Source: an uncultured Collinsella sp.
Lineage (GTDB): Bacteria; Actinomycetota; Coriobacteriia; Coriobacteriales; Coriobacteriaceae
Length of the DNA: 35,961 nucleotides
Reading direction: 5' to 3'
Assembly (NCBI GenBank): GCA_958421655.1
Contig: CATZMG010000014.1
Span: forward strand, 1-35,961
In this document: in pieces, positions 7,570 to 16,772 of the stretch
Layout of the letters: every line of letters starts with the position of its first letter
How positions within the stretch are numbered: the stretch's first letter is position 1
Program-made: the position numbers and the translations under genes
The notes under the pieces: model-generated
What the model was told of the DNA's origin: nothing
Databases searched by the model: none
The model's input: only the letters and a program-made list of their open reading frames with translations

Positions 7570-7986
7570 ATGGTTATGAAACTCGATCAGCTTGTTAACG
7601 GTGCCATCAACGTGGGCTTCGGCGCCGCCGCCGTTGCCGTCGAGGGCGGCAAGAAGGTTCTCGACGACCTCGGTACCAAGGGTGAGCAGGTCCGCAAGGA
7701 TGCCGGCACCCCCGATATCGCTCGCAGCGTGTCCGATATGTTCGAGCAGGCGGGTGGCACCATCTCCGACCTGACCGAGCGCCTGGGCATGCAGGGCGAG
7801 ACCGCGGCACAGCGTGTGCTCGATGAGCTCATCCTGGCTCGCGTCCGCGTTATGACCGCCCCCGAGCGCACGGCCTTCCTGGCCCATGTGCGCGACATCG
7901 TCGATTCGGTCGAGGACAACGTGACCTCGGTGCCCGTCGAGTCCGTTGAACCCGACGACGCAGAGGACGCCGAAGAGGCCGAGTAG
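7570..7986 (+). CDS. phasin-like small helical protein
   Basis: A 138-aa acidic protein, soluble and mostly helical. It begins MVMKLDQLVNGAINVGFGAAAVAVEGGKKVLDDLGTKGEQ, a pattern like phasin-family or polyhydroxyalkanoate-granule-type proteins in Gram-positive bacteria. It ends in an Asp/Glu-rich tail. The ATG at 7570 has GGAG 6 nt upstream; a second ATG at 7576 is possible. Eight bases separate it from the ABC1-kinase gene, so the pair is likely co-transcribed. Small phasin-like proteins beside ABC1 kinases are a recurring arrangement as far as I recall, suggesting a shared, probably membrane-lipid-related role. There is no polyhydroxyalkanoate synthase in the window, so a true granule function is doubtful. 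Confidence 0.7.
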   Translation: MVMKLDQLVNGAINVGFGAAAVAVEGGKKVLDDLGTKGEQVRKDAGTPDIARSVSDMFEQAGGTISDLTERLGMQGETAAQRVLDELILARVRVMTAPERTAFLAHVRDIVDSVEDNVTSVPVESVEPDDAEDAEEAE

Positions 7987-7994
7987 CAGCGCAG

Positions 7995-9758
7995 ATGGCA
8001 GATTCCACCACCGATTACAACAATCAAGATCCCTTGGGTGACGAGGCGGCGGTTGTCGACGAGGTCGATGCCGCCGTCTCGGGCGCTCGCAAGAAGCCGC
8101 GCGCTGTCGATATGGTCCCCGAGGAGCCCGACGCGATGGCGCCGGATGAGGAGTATCAGCTCACGCCGGCAGGTCGTCGTGAGCGCATTGGGCAGATCGT
8201 TCGCCTGATCAAAAAGTATCGCGTGTGGGACAACCTCACGCCGGTGCGCCTGCGTCGTCTGCTTGAAGAGCTCGGCCCTATGTTCGTCAAGATGGGGCAG
8301 ATTCTGGCTAACCGCTCCGAGATTTTGCCGCAGCGGTTTTGCGACGAGCTGCGTCGTCTGCGTTCCGATGTAGAGCCGGTGCCGTATGAGGTAGTGCTCC
8401 GGTGTCTGGAAGAGGAGTACGGCCAGCGCCTGGGGCAGATGTTCGACGCGATCGACCCCAATCCGCTCGGAAGCGCGTCGCTCGCGCAGGTACACCGTGC
8501 CCGCCTGGTGACCGGCGAGGACGTGGCCGTTAAGGTGCAGCGCCCCGGCGCGCAACAGGTCATGGCGCAGGACATCGACATCATTCGCTCGGTGGTGCGC
8601 ATCGTCTCAAAGTTTGTCAATACCGATCAGTTTGTGGACTTGCATGGCGTGGTCGAGGAGCTGTGGACCTCGTTTCGCGAGGAGACCAACTTTTTGGCCG
8701 AGGCCAAAAACCTCAACGATTTCTATGAGTTCCATAAGAGCGTGCGCGGCGTGTCGTGCCCCAAATCTTACCTGGACCTTTGCACCGAGCATGTCGTGGT
8801 CATGGACTACATTGACGGCATCTCGATTGCCGATCCCGAGCGCCTGGTGGCCGAGGGCTATGACCTGGAAAAGATCGGCTCGGCGATTGTCGAGGACTAT
8901 TCGACGCAGGTGCTCGACGACGGCTTTTTCCATGCCGACCCGCATGCGGGAAACATCATTCTCAAGGACGGCATCGTCTACTTTATTGACCTGGGCATGG
9001 TTGGGCGCATGTCGAGCCACGACCGCGGTATCGTTAAGGACATGATTTTCGCCGTGGCCGAGGGCGACGTGCCCAAGCTCAAGGATTCGCTTATGCGCTT
9101 TGCCGTGACGCGCGGCGACTCGGCCGAGCTCGACCATTCGGCCTTTCTGTCCGATTTGGACTTTATCGTTGCCGACTTTGCGGGCCTCGACCTTAAGGAC
9201 CTGGATATCGGCGAGTTTTTGACCTCGCTGCTAAACCTGGCGCGCAAAAACGACGTTGAGCTGCCGAGTGTGGTGACGATGTTTGCCCGCGGCATGGTGA
9301 CACTCGAGGGTCTGCTGACCGAGTACATGCCCAACGTCAACATGATCCAGATTATCCAGACGCACATCAAAAACGAGAAGAGCACCTATGCGCGCATGCG
9401 CGATATGGGGCGCGATCTTGCCGCGAGCAGCTATCGCGCGGCAAAAGGCTCGCTCGAGGCGGCCGAGTATCTGGGCTTGGCGTCGCGCATGCTCACGCGT
9501 GGCCAGCTTAAGGTGAACACGCAGATTATGAGCAGCGATAAAGCGCTGCGACAGCTGGGCGGAATTATCGATCGCATGTCGATGGCAATTGTAATCGCCG
9601 GCCTGTTTATCGGTTCGTCGGTGGTGTACTACGCGCGCATCGAGCCGGTCGTGTTTGGTATCCCGGTCATTGGCTTTATGGGCTACGTGAGCGCGCTGGT
9701 GCTGGCGCTGATGCTGGGCCGCGAGATCTGGCGCAACAGTCACGGCGGCAAGCATTAA
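7995..9758 (+). CDS. ABC1/AarF/UbiB-family atypical kinase
   Basis: A 587-aa protein. Residues 1-60 form an acidic, variable N-terminus. The family signature KMGQ is at 99-102 in FVKMGQILANRSEILP. The Ala-rich loop ASLAQVH is at 161-167, the ATP-site Lys is in VAVKVQRPG (about 180), and the catalytic block HADPHAGN and metal-binding FIDLG lie near 313-333. Two hydrophobic segments at the C-terminus (about 535-578) anchor it in the membrane. In proteobacteria and mitochondria UbiB/COQ8 supports ubiquinone synthesis. No quinone gene is in this window, so the role here is open, perhaps lipid or isoprenoid handling. The gene probably forms an operon with the phasin-like gene 8 bp upstream. A weak TTTCCC/GGGAAA hairpin at 9762-9780 follows it. 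Confidence 0.9.
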   Translation: MADSTTDYNNQDPLGDEAAVVDEVDAAVSGARKKPRAVDMVPEEPDAMAPDEEYQLTPAGRRERIGQIVRLIKKYRVWDNLTPVRLRRLLEELGPMFVKMGQILANRSEILPQRFCDELRRLRSDVEPVPYEVVLRCLEEEYGQRLGQMFDAIDPNPLGSASLAQVHRARLVTGEDVAVKVQRPGAQQVMAQDIDIIRSVVRIVSKFVNTDQFVDLHGVVEELWTSFREETNFLAEAKNLNDFYEFHKSVRGVSCPKSYLDLCTEHVVVMDYIDGISIADPERLVAEGYDLEKIGSAIVEDYSTQVLDDGFFHADPHAGNIILKDGIVYFIDLGMVGRMSSHDRGIVKDMIFAVAEGDVPKLKDSLMRFAVTRGDSAELDHSAFLSDLDFIVADFAGLDLKDLDIGEFLTSLLNLARKNDVELPSVVTMFARGMVTLEGLLTEYMPNVNMIQIIQTHIKNEKSTYARMRDMGRDLAASSYRAAKGSLEAAEYLGLASRMLTRGQLKVNTQIMSSDKALRQLGGIIDRMSMAIVIAGLFIGSSVVYYARIEPVVFGIPVIGFMGYVSALVLALMLGREIWRNSHGGKH

Positions 9759-9904
9759 CGATTTCCCGGGGTCGGGGAAACGGGTTATTTTGCTCGGCAC
9801 TCCATCCCCGCCCTTTTCTATCGCAAACCATAGCTTTTACCTTGGGCTTCGCCTGCGTGCGGGGCCCTTTTGCGTGCTACCATACTGACAGTAATAATCG
9901 ATGG

Positions 9905-10085
9905 CCTAGATGGTGGTGCGGAGACGCACGAATGCGCGGTTTTCCTGTGCGTTTGGGAGAATCGGGGTGCAAGTCCCCGGCTGTACCAGTAACCGTAATT
10001 CCTCTTGGCCCGGGATGGTCGCGTTGCAGATCGGACGGCGCGCCCGGGTCGGTAAGGTTAAGTCGGATCGCCTCCCATCTTGTAC
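9905..10085 (+). promoter_or_regulatory. cobalamin riboswitch
   Basis: The core GGGAGAATCGGGGTGCAAG (from 9955) followed by TCCCCGGCTGTACCAGTAACCGTAA fits the conserved cobalamin aptamer (GGGAA-GGTGNAANTCC-GCTG-CC). A B12-box-like AGTCGGATCGCCTCCC lies at 10061-10076, matching the consensus imperfectly. The closing helix P1 can form between AGATGG (9908-9913) and CCATCT (10075-10080). It sits in the leader of the DUF4430 protein genes. Downstream, GCGGC-GCAA-GCCGC (10092-10105) could be part of the expression platform; no T-tract terminator is seen, so control of translation is possible. Expected effect is repression by adenosyl- or methylcobalamin. Confidence 0.87.
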
Positions 10086-10223
10086 GCGGCCGCGGCGCAA
10101 GCCGCCGGTACGCGTTGGGCTCTGGAGGGAAGGGGGACCCCGATGGGGGTACTCGAGCGCAATGTGCGCGATGACGTGGGGCAGCCGCTGGGCAATGCTC
10201 CAAGTGCAGACAGTAGGAGACAA

Positions 10224-13200
10224 ATGGATATGTTTGAGGACGAGTGCCAGCGCGCCTCGTGGCGTCCGTATGGAGCGATTGCCCGTGGCGTAGCCAAGCG
10301 CGGTCTGGTGGCGTTCCTGGCTTTTGCCATGGCTTTTGGCACCACGCCGGCGCAACTTTGGGCCGAGGGCGCCGAGGGCATTGCCGAGGCCGTGGCGCAG
10401 GCTGCGACGGGCGGCGAGGGCGCGGCAGCCGACGATGGCACCGCTGCCGACACCGGCGCGAACAGTGCGGCGGCGAGCGCCGCTGCCGATGACGCCGGCG
10501 CAGATCAGGGCGCAACTGCGAGTGCCGCGAATGGTGCCGACACCGCCGCAGGCAACGCGACTGAGTCCGAGAACTCTGCTGCGACGCCTGCTGCTTCGGA
10601 GCAGAAGAACGCCGTTGCCGCCGCGTCTGCCACAACGCTTTCGAGCGAGGCCAAGGTCTTCATCCAGGATACCAAGGATAAGGACAGCTCCTATTCCACG
10701 AAGTCGGGCGCGCTCAAGGCCGGTGAGACGCTTTGGGCAAATATGTACGATGAGGTCGAGGACGACTGGTACGGCACTTCGACTGAGTCCGTTGCCAATC
10801 CCGGCACTTGGACTTACACCTGGCTCGCCGGTGCGACTAGGGCCAGCAGCAATGTCGCCGACTACACCGAGGTCGTAGGCCACGAGCAGTCGCTCACCGT
10901 CACCGCCGCGATGGAAGGCAAATACTTCATCTGCAGGGTAACGGTTGATGGCAAGGACTACTATGGTCCGTCCGTTTCTTCCGGCTCGGGTATCAATGCC
11001 AACAACATCCCCGGTCCCGTGCTGGGTGCCGGGCAGATGGAGCTTAACAACGTCAAGCTGAGTAGCGACACGCCGAGCATAGGCGACACCCTGACGGCGA
11101 CTCCGTACATAAGCTCTTATCAGCAAGCCCCTGCCGACGCCAAGGTTACCTACACCTGGTCCGCATCCACCTCCCATTCCTCGGGCTTTACCAAGATTGA
11201 GGGCGCGACGGGCGCCACACTCACGCTGACCGACGACCTCGAAGGTAAGTACATTAAGGTTGAGGTCACCGCTGGCGTCAACACAGTGAACAAGACCACT
11301 TCCAGCAAGGTCAAACAGGCCGGTGCGGTCGAGATTTCGGCCGTGTCCATCGTTAACACCAAGGACAACGCGAGTGTCTTCGCAGTAGGGGATACCGCTA
11401 AGGCCCGCGCCAAGGAGAAGGGCGGCGCGTACGGCGCGTTCGTCGACGCGAGCAAGCTCAACTATCAGTGGCAGTGCTCTGACACCAAGAACGGTACGTA
11501 TACCGATATCGCGGGCGCCACGGGTGAGACCCTCGAGCTTACCGGCGCTTTTGGCGGTAAGTACCTCAAGTGCAAGGTGTCCTCGAAGATTGGCTCTTCG
11601 AGTTTGACCAACTCGACGGGCGCTCTCGTTGCTGCCACCGGTTCAATTAATGTTACGAGCGTGACTATGAGCCCGACTTCGGGCAAAGTCGAGGTCGGAT
11701 CCACGATTACGGCGACCGCCAAGGCGGGCTCCACTGATGTTACCGCCGATTCACACGTTTCGTGGCAGTGGTACAAGGGCACTTCGAGCTCCGCAAACTC
11801 GTGCAACACGCCTATCGAGGGTGAGACCGGTAACACCCTGACGGTGACCGGCGCCCTTAAGGGCTACTACGTCGTGGCCAAGGCCAACGGCGGCTATGGC
11901 GAGCAGAAGCCCTACTATGCGGCGGGTCCTGTCTCCGTAGCTGGCCAAGTTGAGCTTTACGACGTGCAGTTCGAGGGCTCTCCTGCTACTAACGGCGTAC
12001 ATGTGGGTGATACGCTCAAGACTAAGGTCCGTAAAAAGGATGGTTCGAGCTACAGCTATATCGGCCGCACCGATAATGTGACCTATCAGTGGCAGTATGC
12101 AAACAGCAGCTCGAGCTACGACTCCGCTTACACCGATATCCCCGGTGCCACCGAGGCGACCTATACCGTTGACGCCGCCTATGCTGGCAAGTACCTGCGC
12201 GTGAAGGTTGCAAGCGAAAATACCGTTTTCAGCACGCAGAAGAAAAGCTCCTACGGCGGCACGCAGTCCGTAGTTCCGCTTGGTCCGGTGACGCTCAAGG
12301 GCCAGTACAAGCTAGCAGGCATCGAGCTTGCCGATAAGAACGTTACGCTGAGCGTGGGCTCAAAGATCACACCGAGCGTGCAGGTTCCGGGTAGCTGGTC
12401 GGGCTCGACCAAGGACGTGCCCGACGATGCCGAGCTCACCGTGGCGTGGTATGCCAGCGAGAACGGTACCGACTGGACCGAGCTTACCAACGGCATCGAT
12501 ACGACCGATGGCAGCCTGACTCTTACGGACGCGCTTGTCGGCAAGCGCATCAAAGTTACGGCGAGCGCCCTCGACAACACGGTTGAATGGGTTTCGTCCG
12601 ACAGCGTTACCGCGGCGGGGGAGTATAACCTGCTGCGCGTGACCACTACGCCGCAGATCAATAGCGAATCGACCCATCTCGTCTCGGGCGATAGCGTTAA
12701 GGCGACGGCGCAGGCCAAGCGCGCCGACGGTTCGGCCACCAACGGTATTGACGTCACCGACCAGTCGACTGTTGTCTGGTATGCGGCCGACGACGCGAAG
12801 GCTCCGGAGGCCGACTGGACGCTGCTGTCCGATATGTCGGGTGCCGAGGCGACGGTCTCGGCATCTGCTGCTGGCAAGTATCTGAAGGCTGTCGCCACGA
12901 GCGGCAGCTCGAAGGTCGAGCTCGTCTCCGCCAACAAGGTTATTGCCGCGGGCTCGCTCGAGGCCGTAGTCCAAAAGCTCAACGATGCTAACAAGCAGCT
13001 TGTTGTTGACTACAGCGCCAAGGGCGGCAACGTCAACGATGCCCTGAAGGCGCAGCTTGCTGATCTGGGATTTGCCGACGTTGACGTTAAGGTTTCTAAG
13101 GGCGACGTGCACTTTAAGGCTGAGGACGCCAAGGCTACGGTCGGCATCTCCGACGCCCAGGATAAGACCAACGGCGATGTGACGTTCTTCTTCATTGACC

Positions 13201-16200
13201 CCAACGACTACACCGGTTACAACATCGACGGTCTGCGTAACGCCGATGTGGCGTTTGAACTGTCGCGCGATGGCAAGACCGAGCATTACCAGCCCAACAA
13301 GTCGGTGCAGGTTGCTTGGGACGAGGCCCGCGTTCAGCAGATGCTCGATGATGCGGCCGATAAGGTTGCCATCGGTTACGCTGCGGGCGATTCGGCCGAG
13401 TCCGTTACGTCCAACCTGACGCTGCCGTATCGCACGGGCATCAAGAACAAGCTTCAGGTTGAATGGAAGAGTTCCGACGGCGATGTCATTTGGCCTTCCG
13501 GCTATGGCTGGAGCGACTACACCGGCAAGGTGACGCGTGCTTCGAGCGATCGTGCCGTTACGCTGACCGCGACGGTTTCGTTTGTGAGCGGCGGCCCGAG
13601 CGATGTCGAGGGCTCGCACGACTTCACCGTGACGGTCAAGGGTGACCCCGAGAAGGTCGCCGCCGACAAGAAGGCGCTCCAGGAGAAGGTCGATGCGGCC
13701 TTTACCTACGACAGCATCAAGTACTTCGACACCAAAACGGTTGCGGACAAGGACGGCCTAACCGCCGACCTGCAGATGCCGCGCACGAGCACACTCAATA
13801 TTGACGGCAAGTACTACAAGGTTGAGTACTCCGCCAGCACCGATGACATCACGTTTAACGGTTACAAGGGCACGGTCTATCAGCCGCTGCCTGGCACCGA
13901 GGCAGCGAAGACCAAGGTCACCCTTACGGTGGCCGATAAGTCCAACGCCGAGGTCACGGCAAGCAAGACCCTCGACTTTGCGATTGCCCCGCAGGATCAG
14001 GACGAGCTTGATGCCGAGCTGTTCCATCTGAGCCTTGCAAAGTCAACATTCTCTCAGGGTATTCTTGACGGTCAGGATGCCTCCAATGTGACGGGGAACC
14101 TGCATGCGCCGTTGAAGGTGTACGGTCAGGGATATGCGGTTAACTGGTGCTATACCAGCGAAGAGGCCGCTGGCCATTATGGCTTTGTGTTTAGCGAACT
14201 TCCTGGTGGTACGGAGAATACCTATCGTTTGCTCAAGTCGAGCAAGCCGAGCGTAATCTCGCACGAGAATCTTCTGTTTACGCAACCTGAGTACAACGCG
14301 AAGGTTACAATCAGCGGCCGTCTGAAGAGTGAGCGTTTTGCCCGTTATGCCAAGCGCTATCCCGACAATTCGGACTACGCGGTGCTTGCCGGCTTGGATG
14401 TTTCTGCGACGGTAAACGTCAAGGGAACGACGGGGCTCGACAACCCGAACGAGGGCAAGACCATTACGGCGACGGCCAAGGTCACGGGCGTTTCGGCAAG
14501 TGATGCTGACGGCAATTACACCGAGCAATCGGTGGTGCCCTTGACCGAGCTCACGCTTCCTGCCGACGAAGACGCGACAGCCGAGTCGGTGCTCGAGCAG
14601 CTTATGACGGCTGCCGGCTGCAAGGACCTTAAGGCAAACGCCTTGGGTCTTACGAGTGCGACGATGCCCGATGGCCGCGTGCTTGGCACGACGAACGCCG
14701 AGCCGTATAGCTACTGGTCGTTTTACGTAAACAATGGGTATGCGAGCGTCGGTGCCTCGAGCTATTGCCTTAAGAACGGCGATTGTGTCGAGTTCCGTTA
14801 CGTTAAGGGCGATGGCACGCAGAAGCCTTCGTCGGCGCCTGTCACCAATCCCGGGACCGAGCATCCCGAGGTCAACGCGGCATGGAATGGCTTTGCGAAT
14901 GGCGGCGCTGGTTCTGCAACGGATGCCCTTACGCCTACGACAAAGACCGATACGCCCTCATGGGCGCTCAACCTTCTGACCGAAGAGCAACAGAAGGCGG
15001 GTGCAAATGTCTCTGCATCCGATCCTATTGTTGCAAATGGAAAGGTGTACCTTGTCACGGGCGCCTCGGTATGGGGCGGAAAGACGTGGAATGCTGTTCT
15101 GAACGAGATCGATTCCGCAACGGGCTCCGTTGAGCGATCGCTTGAGCTTGGCTCCTCCATGGATAGCACCTGCCGTCCCGTTATTGCGCAGGGCATCATC
15201 CTGATTCCGCTTTCGGGCGGCTATCTGCAGGCTGTTTCGGCAAAGACGTTTAAGACGCTGTGGTATTCCGATGCCTTCGCTATGCAGAATCTCTCTTCGT
15301 TGACCGTTGACGGCGACTACGTCTATATCAACACCCTTGATCATTGGTCTGGCAATGACGTGCAAAATGGTACGGTCAGGCGCATCAATATTCACACGGG
15401 CGCCATCGCCGGTAGCGCCTCCGTCGCTGACGGAGGTTACTACTGGTCTGGCGGCCTGATGGTAAATGGCTACTATGTAGTTGGCGGAGATTTCGGCCAG
15501 ATCCGCGTGTATTCTGCCGACCTGTCAAAGCTTGTTGGTTCGATTAAGCTATCTGGTGGCAATATCCGTTCGGCGCTTGTCCTTCATGACGGCTTTGTAT
15601 ATGCGGTCACGCGCGACGATGGTACGTTGCACAAGCTGGCCATTGGTTCCGATGGTTCCGTTACTGAGGACTCGGCAGTTCAGTTTGCCGCATACTCGAC
15701 TTCAACGCCTGTGTTTGGCGGCAAATATGCCTTTATTTGCGGTGCGACTGCGAACAATTGGAAGGCTAAGGGTCTGCTTTCGATCATCGACCTTTCCGAT
15801 ATGAGCGTGAAGCAGATTGCAAAGGCCAATGGCGAAGAGCTCGGCTTCGAATCGAAGAGCACGCCGCTCGTCTCGATGCATGATGGCGAGACGTACGTGT
15901 ACTTCACTCTGAACGGCGCCAAGGGTAACTGGCCCAACTACACTTCGGGCGGCGGCGTGTACATGTACAGGCTGGGCGATGCCGAGGCGACCGAAGTCTT
16001 TGCCCCCGGTTCTGGATATGCCAACTATTGCATGGCTTCGGTGATGTGTGACGAGTTTGGTAACCTGTATTACACCAACGATTCCGGCCACTTGTTCTGC
16101 GTGAAGTCTCAGTCCCATCGCGTCAAGTTTGATGCTCAGGGTGGCTCTGCGACTGGCGATCAGACGCCTGCTTCCGGCTCGACCGTTGCCAAGCCGGCGG

Positions 16201-16772
16201 ATCCCACGCGCGATGGTTACACCTTTGCCGGTTGGTACACCGATAAGGCTTACACCAAGGCGTATGACTTTAGCTCTCCGGTGACGGCGGATATGACGCT
16301 GTATGCCAAGTGGGTCAAGAATGCTGTTAACCCTGGTGGTAACGGCGGCAATGGCGGTTCCAACGGCGGCTCGGGTAATGCCGGTGCTGGTTCTGGCTCC
16401 GGTGACGGCACAAGCGGCCAGCAGACTGGCGGTGCTGTTGCTCCGGGGCAGAAGCCGGTGTCGTTGACCACGACCATGACCAAGACCAAGGGCGACAAGG
16501 ATTCCAAGAAGGACTCCGATAAGTCCGATAAGAAGGACGGGAAAAAGTCTGACAAGAAGTCTGACAAGAAGTCTGACAAGAAGGACAGCAAGTCCGACAA
16601 GAAGTCCGATTCCAAGTCCGATACGGGTGCTGCTTCCGCGACTGCTGCTAAGAAGTCCTCTAGTGTTTCCGAGCAGCAGTCTGGCACCAACCCGCTCGCC
16701 ATTGTCGGCGTAGCGGCAGGCGTAATCGGTCTCGCTGTCATCGGCGTGTTCGTGTTTACCAAGCGTCGGTAG
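10224..16772 (+). CDS. giant surface protein: Ig-like repeats, DUF4430, PQQ-like propeller, InlB-type repeat, membrane tail
   Basis: A 2182-aa exported protein behind the cobalamin riboswitch. The ATG at 10224 has AGGAG 5 nt upstream and gives a signal sequence (hydrophobic core about 28-39, possible cleavage after QLWA at 47). A start at 10080 lies in the riboswitch, and one at 10143 cannot be excluded. Domains in order: Ala-rich linker to about 145; seven Ig-like modules of about 100 aa (about 140-910), each ending in a GKYLKxxV-like strand; two or three atrophied-Ig-like regions (about 910-1400); DUF4430 (about 1405-1530, with YSYWSFYVNNGYASVGASSY); PQQ-like beta-propeller (about 1550-1960); one InlB B-type repeat (about 1965-2032, GYTFAGWYTD). 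A Gly/Ser and Lys/Ser/Asp-rich wall-spanning stretch and a C-terminal membrane helix ending TKRR follow. No LPXTG motif is present. DUF4430 resembles the C-terminal domain of transcobalamin, so corrinoid binding is inferred. Confidence 0.9.
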   Translation: MDMFEDECQRASWRPYGAIARGVAKRGLVAFLAFAMAFGTTPAQLWAEGAEGIAEAVAQAATGGEGAAADDGTAADTGANSAAASAAADDAGADQGATASAANGADTAAGNATESENSAATPAASEQKNAVAAASATTLSSEAKVFIQDTKDKDSSYSTKSGALKAGETLWANMYDEVEDDWYGTSTESVANPGTWTYTWLAGATRASSNVADYTEVVGHEQSLTVTAAMEGKYFICRVTVDGKDYYGPSVSSGSGINANNIPGPVLGAGQMELNNVKLSSDTPSIGDTLTATPYISSYQQAPADAKVTYTWSASTSHSSGFTKIEGATGATLTLTDDLEGKYIKVEVTAGVNTVNKTTSSKVKQAGAVEISAVSIVNTKDNASVFAVGDTAKARAKEKGGAYGAFVDASKLNYQWQCSDTKNGTYTDIAGATGETLELTGAFGGKYLKCKVSSKIGSSSLTNSTGALVAATGSINVTSVTMSPTSGKVEVGSTITATAKAGSTDVTADSHVSWQWYKGTSSSANSCNTPIEGETGNTLTVTGALKGYYVVAKANGGYGEQKPYYAAGPVSVAGQVELYDVQFEGSPATNGVHVGDTLKTKVRKKDGSSYSYIGRTDNVTYQWQYANSSSSYDSAYTDIPGATEATYTVDAAYAGKYLRVKVASENTVFSTQKKSSYGGTQSVVPLGPVTLKGQYKLAGIELADKNVTLSVGSKITPSVQVPGSWSGSTKDVPDDAELTVAWYASENGTDWTELTNGIDTTDGSLTLTDALVGKRIKVTASALDNTVEWVSSDSVTAAGEYNLLRVTTTPQINSESTHLVSGDSVKATAQAKRADGSATNGIDVTDQSTVVWYAADDAKAPEADWTLLSDMSGAEATVSASAAGKYLKAVATSGSSKVELVSANKVIAAGSLEAVVQKLNDANKQLVVDYSAKGGNVNDALKAQLADLGFADVDVKVSKGDVHFKAEDAKATVGISDAQDKTNGDVTFFFIDPNDYTGYNIDGLRNADVAFELSRDGKTEHYQPNKSVQVAWDEARVQQMLDDAADKVAIGYAAGDSAESVTSNLTLPYRTGIKNKLQVEWKSSDGDVIWPSGYGWSDYTGKVTRASSDRAVTLTATVSFVSGGPSDVEGSHDFTVTVKGDPEKVAADKKALQEKVDAAFTYDSIKYFDTKTVADKDGLTADLQMPRTSTLNIDGKYYKVEYSASTDDITFNGYKGTVYQPLPGTEAAKTKVTLTVADKSNAEVTASKTLDFAIAPQDQDELDAELFHLSLAKSTFSQGILDGQDASNVTGNLHAPLKVYGQGYAVNWCYTSEEAAGHYGFVFSELPGGTENTYRLLKSSKPSVISHENLLFTQPEYNAKVTISGRLKSERFARYAKRYPDNSDYAVLAGLDVSATVNVKGTTGLDNPNEGKTITATAKVTGVSASDADGNYTEQSVVPLTELTLPADEDATAESVLEQLMTAAGCKDLKANALGLTSATMPDGRVLGTTNAEPYSYWSFYVNNGYASVGASSYCLKNGDCVEFRYVKGDGTQKPSSAPVTNPGTEHPEVNAAWNGFANGGAGSATDALTPTTKTDTPSWALNLLTEEQQKAGANVSASDPIVANGKVYLVTGASVWGGKTWNAVLNEIDSATGSVERSLELGSSMDSTCRPVIAQGIILIPLSGGYLQAVSAKTFKTLWYSDAFAMQNLSSLTVDGDYVYINTLDHWSGNDVQNGTVRRINIHTGAIAGSASVADGGYYWSGGLMVNGYYVVGGDFGQIRVYSADLSKLVGSIKLSGGNIRSALVLHDGFVYAVTRDDGTLHKLAIGSDGSVTEDSAVQFAAYSTSTPVFGGKYAFICGATANNWKAKGLLSIIDLSDMSVKQIAKANGEELGFESKSTPLVSMHDGETYVYFTLNGAKGNWPNYTSGGGVYMYRLGDAEATEVFAPGSGYANYCMASVMCDEFGNLYYTNDSGHLFCVKSQSHRVKFDAQGGSATGDQTPASGSTVAKPADPTRDGYTFAGWYTDKAYTKAYDFSSPVTADMTLYAKWVKNAVNPGGNGGNGGSNGGSGNAGAGSGSGDGTSGQQTGGAVAPGQKPVSLTTTMTKTKGDKDSKKDSDKSDKKDGKKSDKKSDKKSDKKDSKSDKKSDSKSDTGAASATAAKKSSSVSEQQSGTNPLAIVGVAAGVIGLAVIGVFVFTKRR

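Noticed and set aside
10080..10223. Upstream start for the giant surface protein
   Set aside because: It would begin inside the end of the riboswitch and place 48 residues before the signal sequence; the ATG at 10224 has a better ribosome site.
12360..13619. 419-aa minus-strand open frame
   Set aside because: It is a shadow of the Ig-like repeats; Arg/Val/Gly-rich with no ribosome site.
16500..16625. Tandem DNA repeats or CRISPR-like array
   Set aside because: The repeated AAGTCTGACAAG-type units are in-frame codons for a Lys/Ser/Asp-rich wall-spanning stretch; no spacers or cas genes exist.
16690..16772. LPXTG sortase signal at the end of the giant surface protein
   Set aside because: There is a hydrophobic helix and a basic TKRR end, but no LPXTG-like pentapeptide before it, so a plain membrane tail is preferred.
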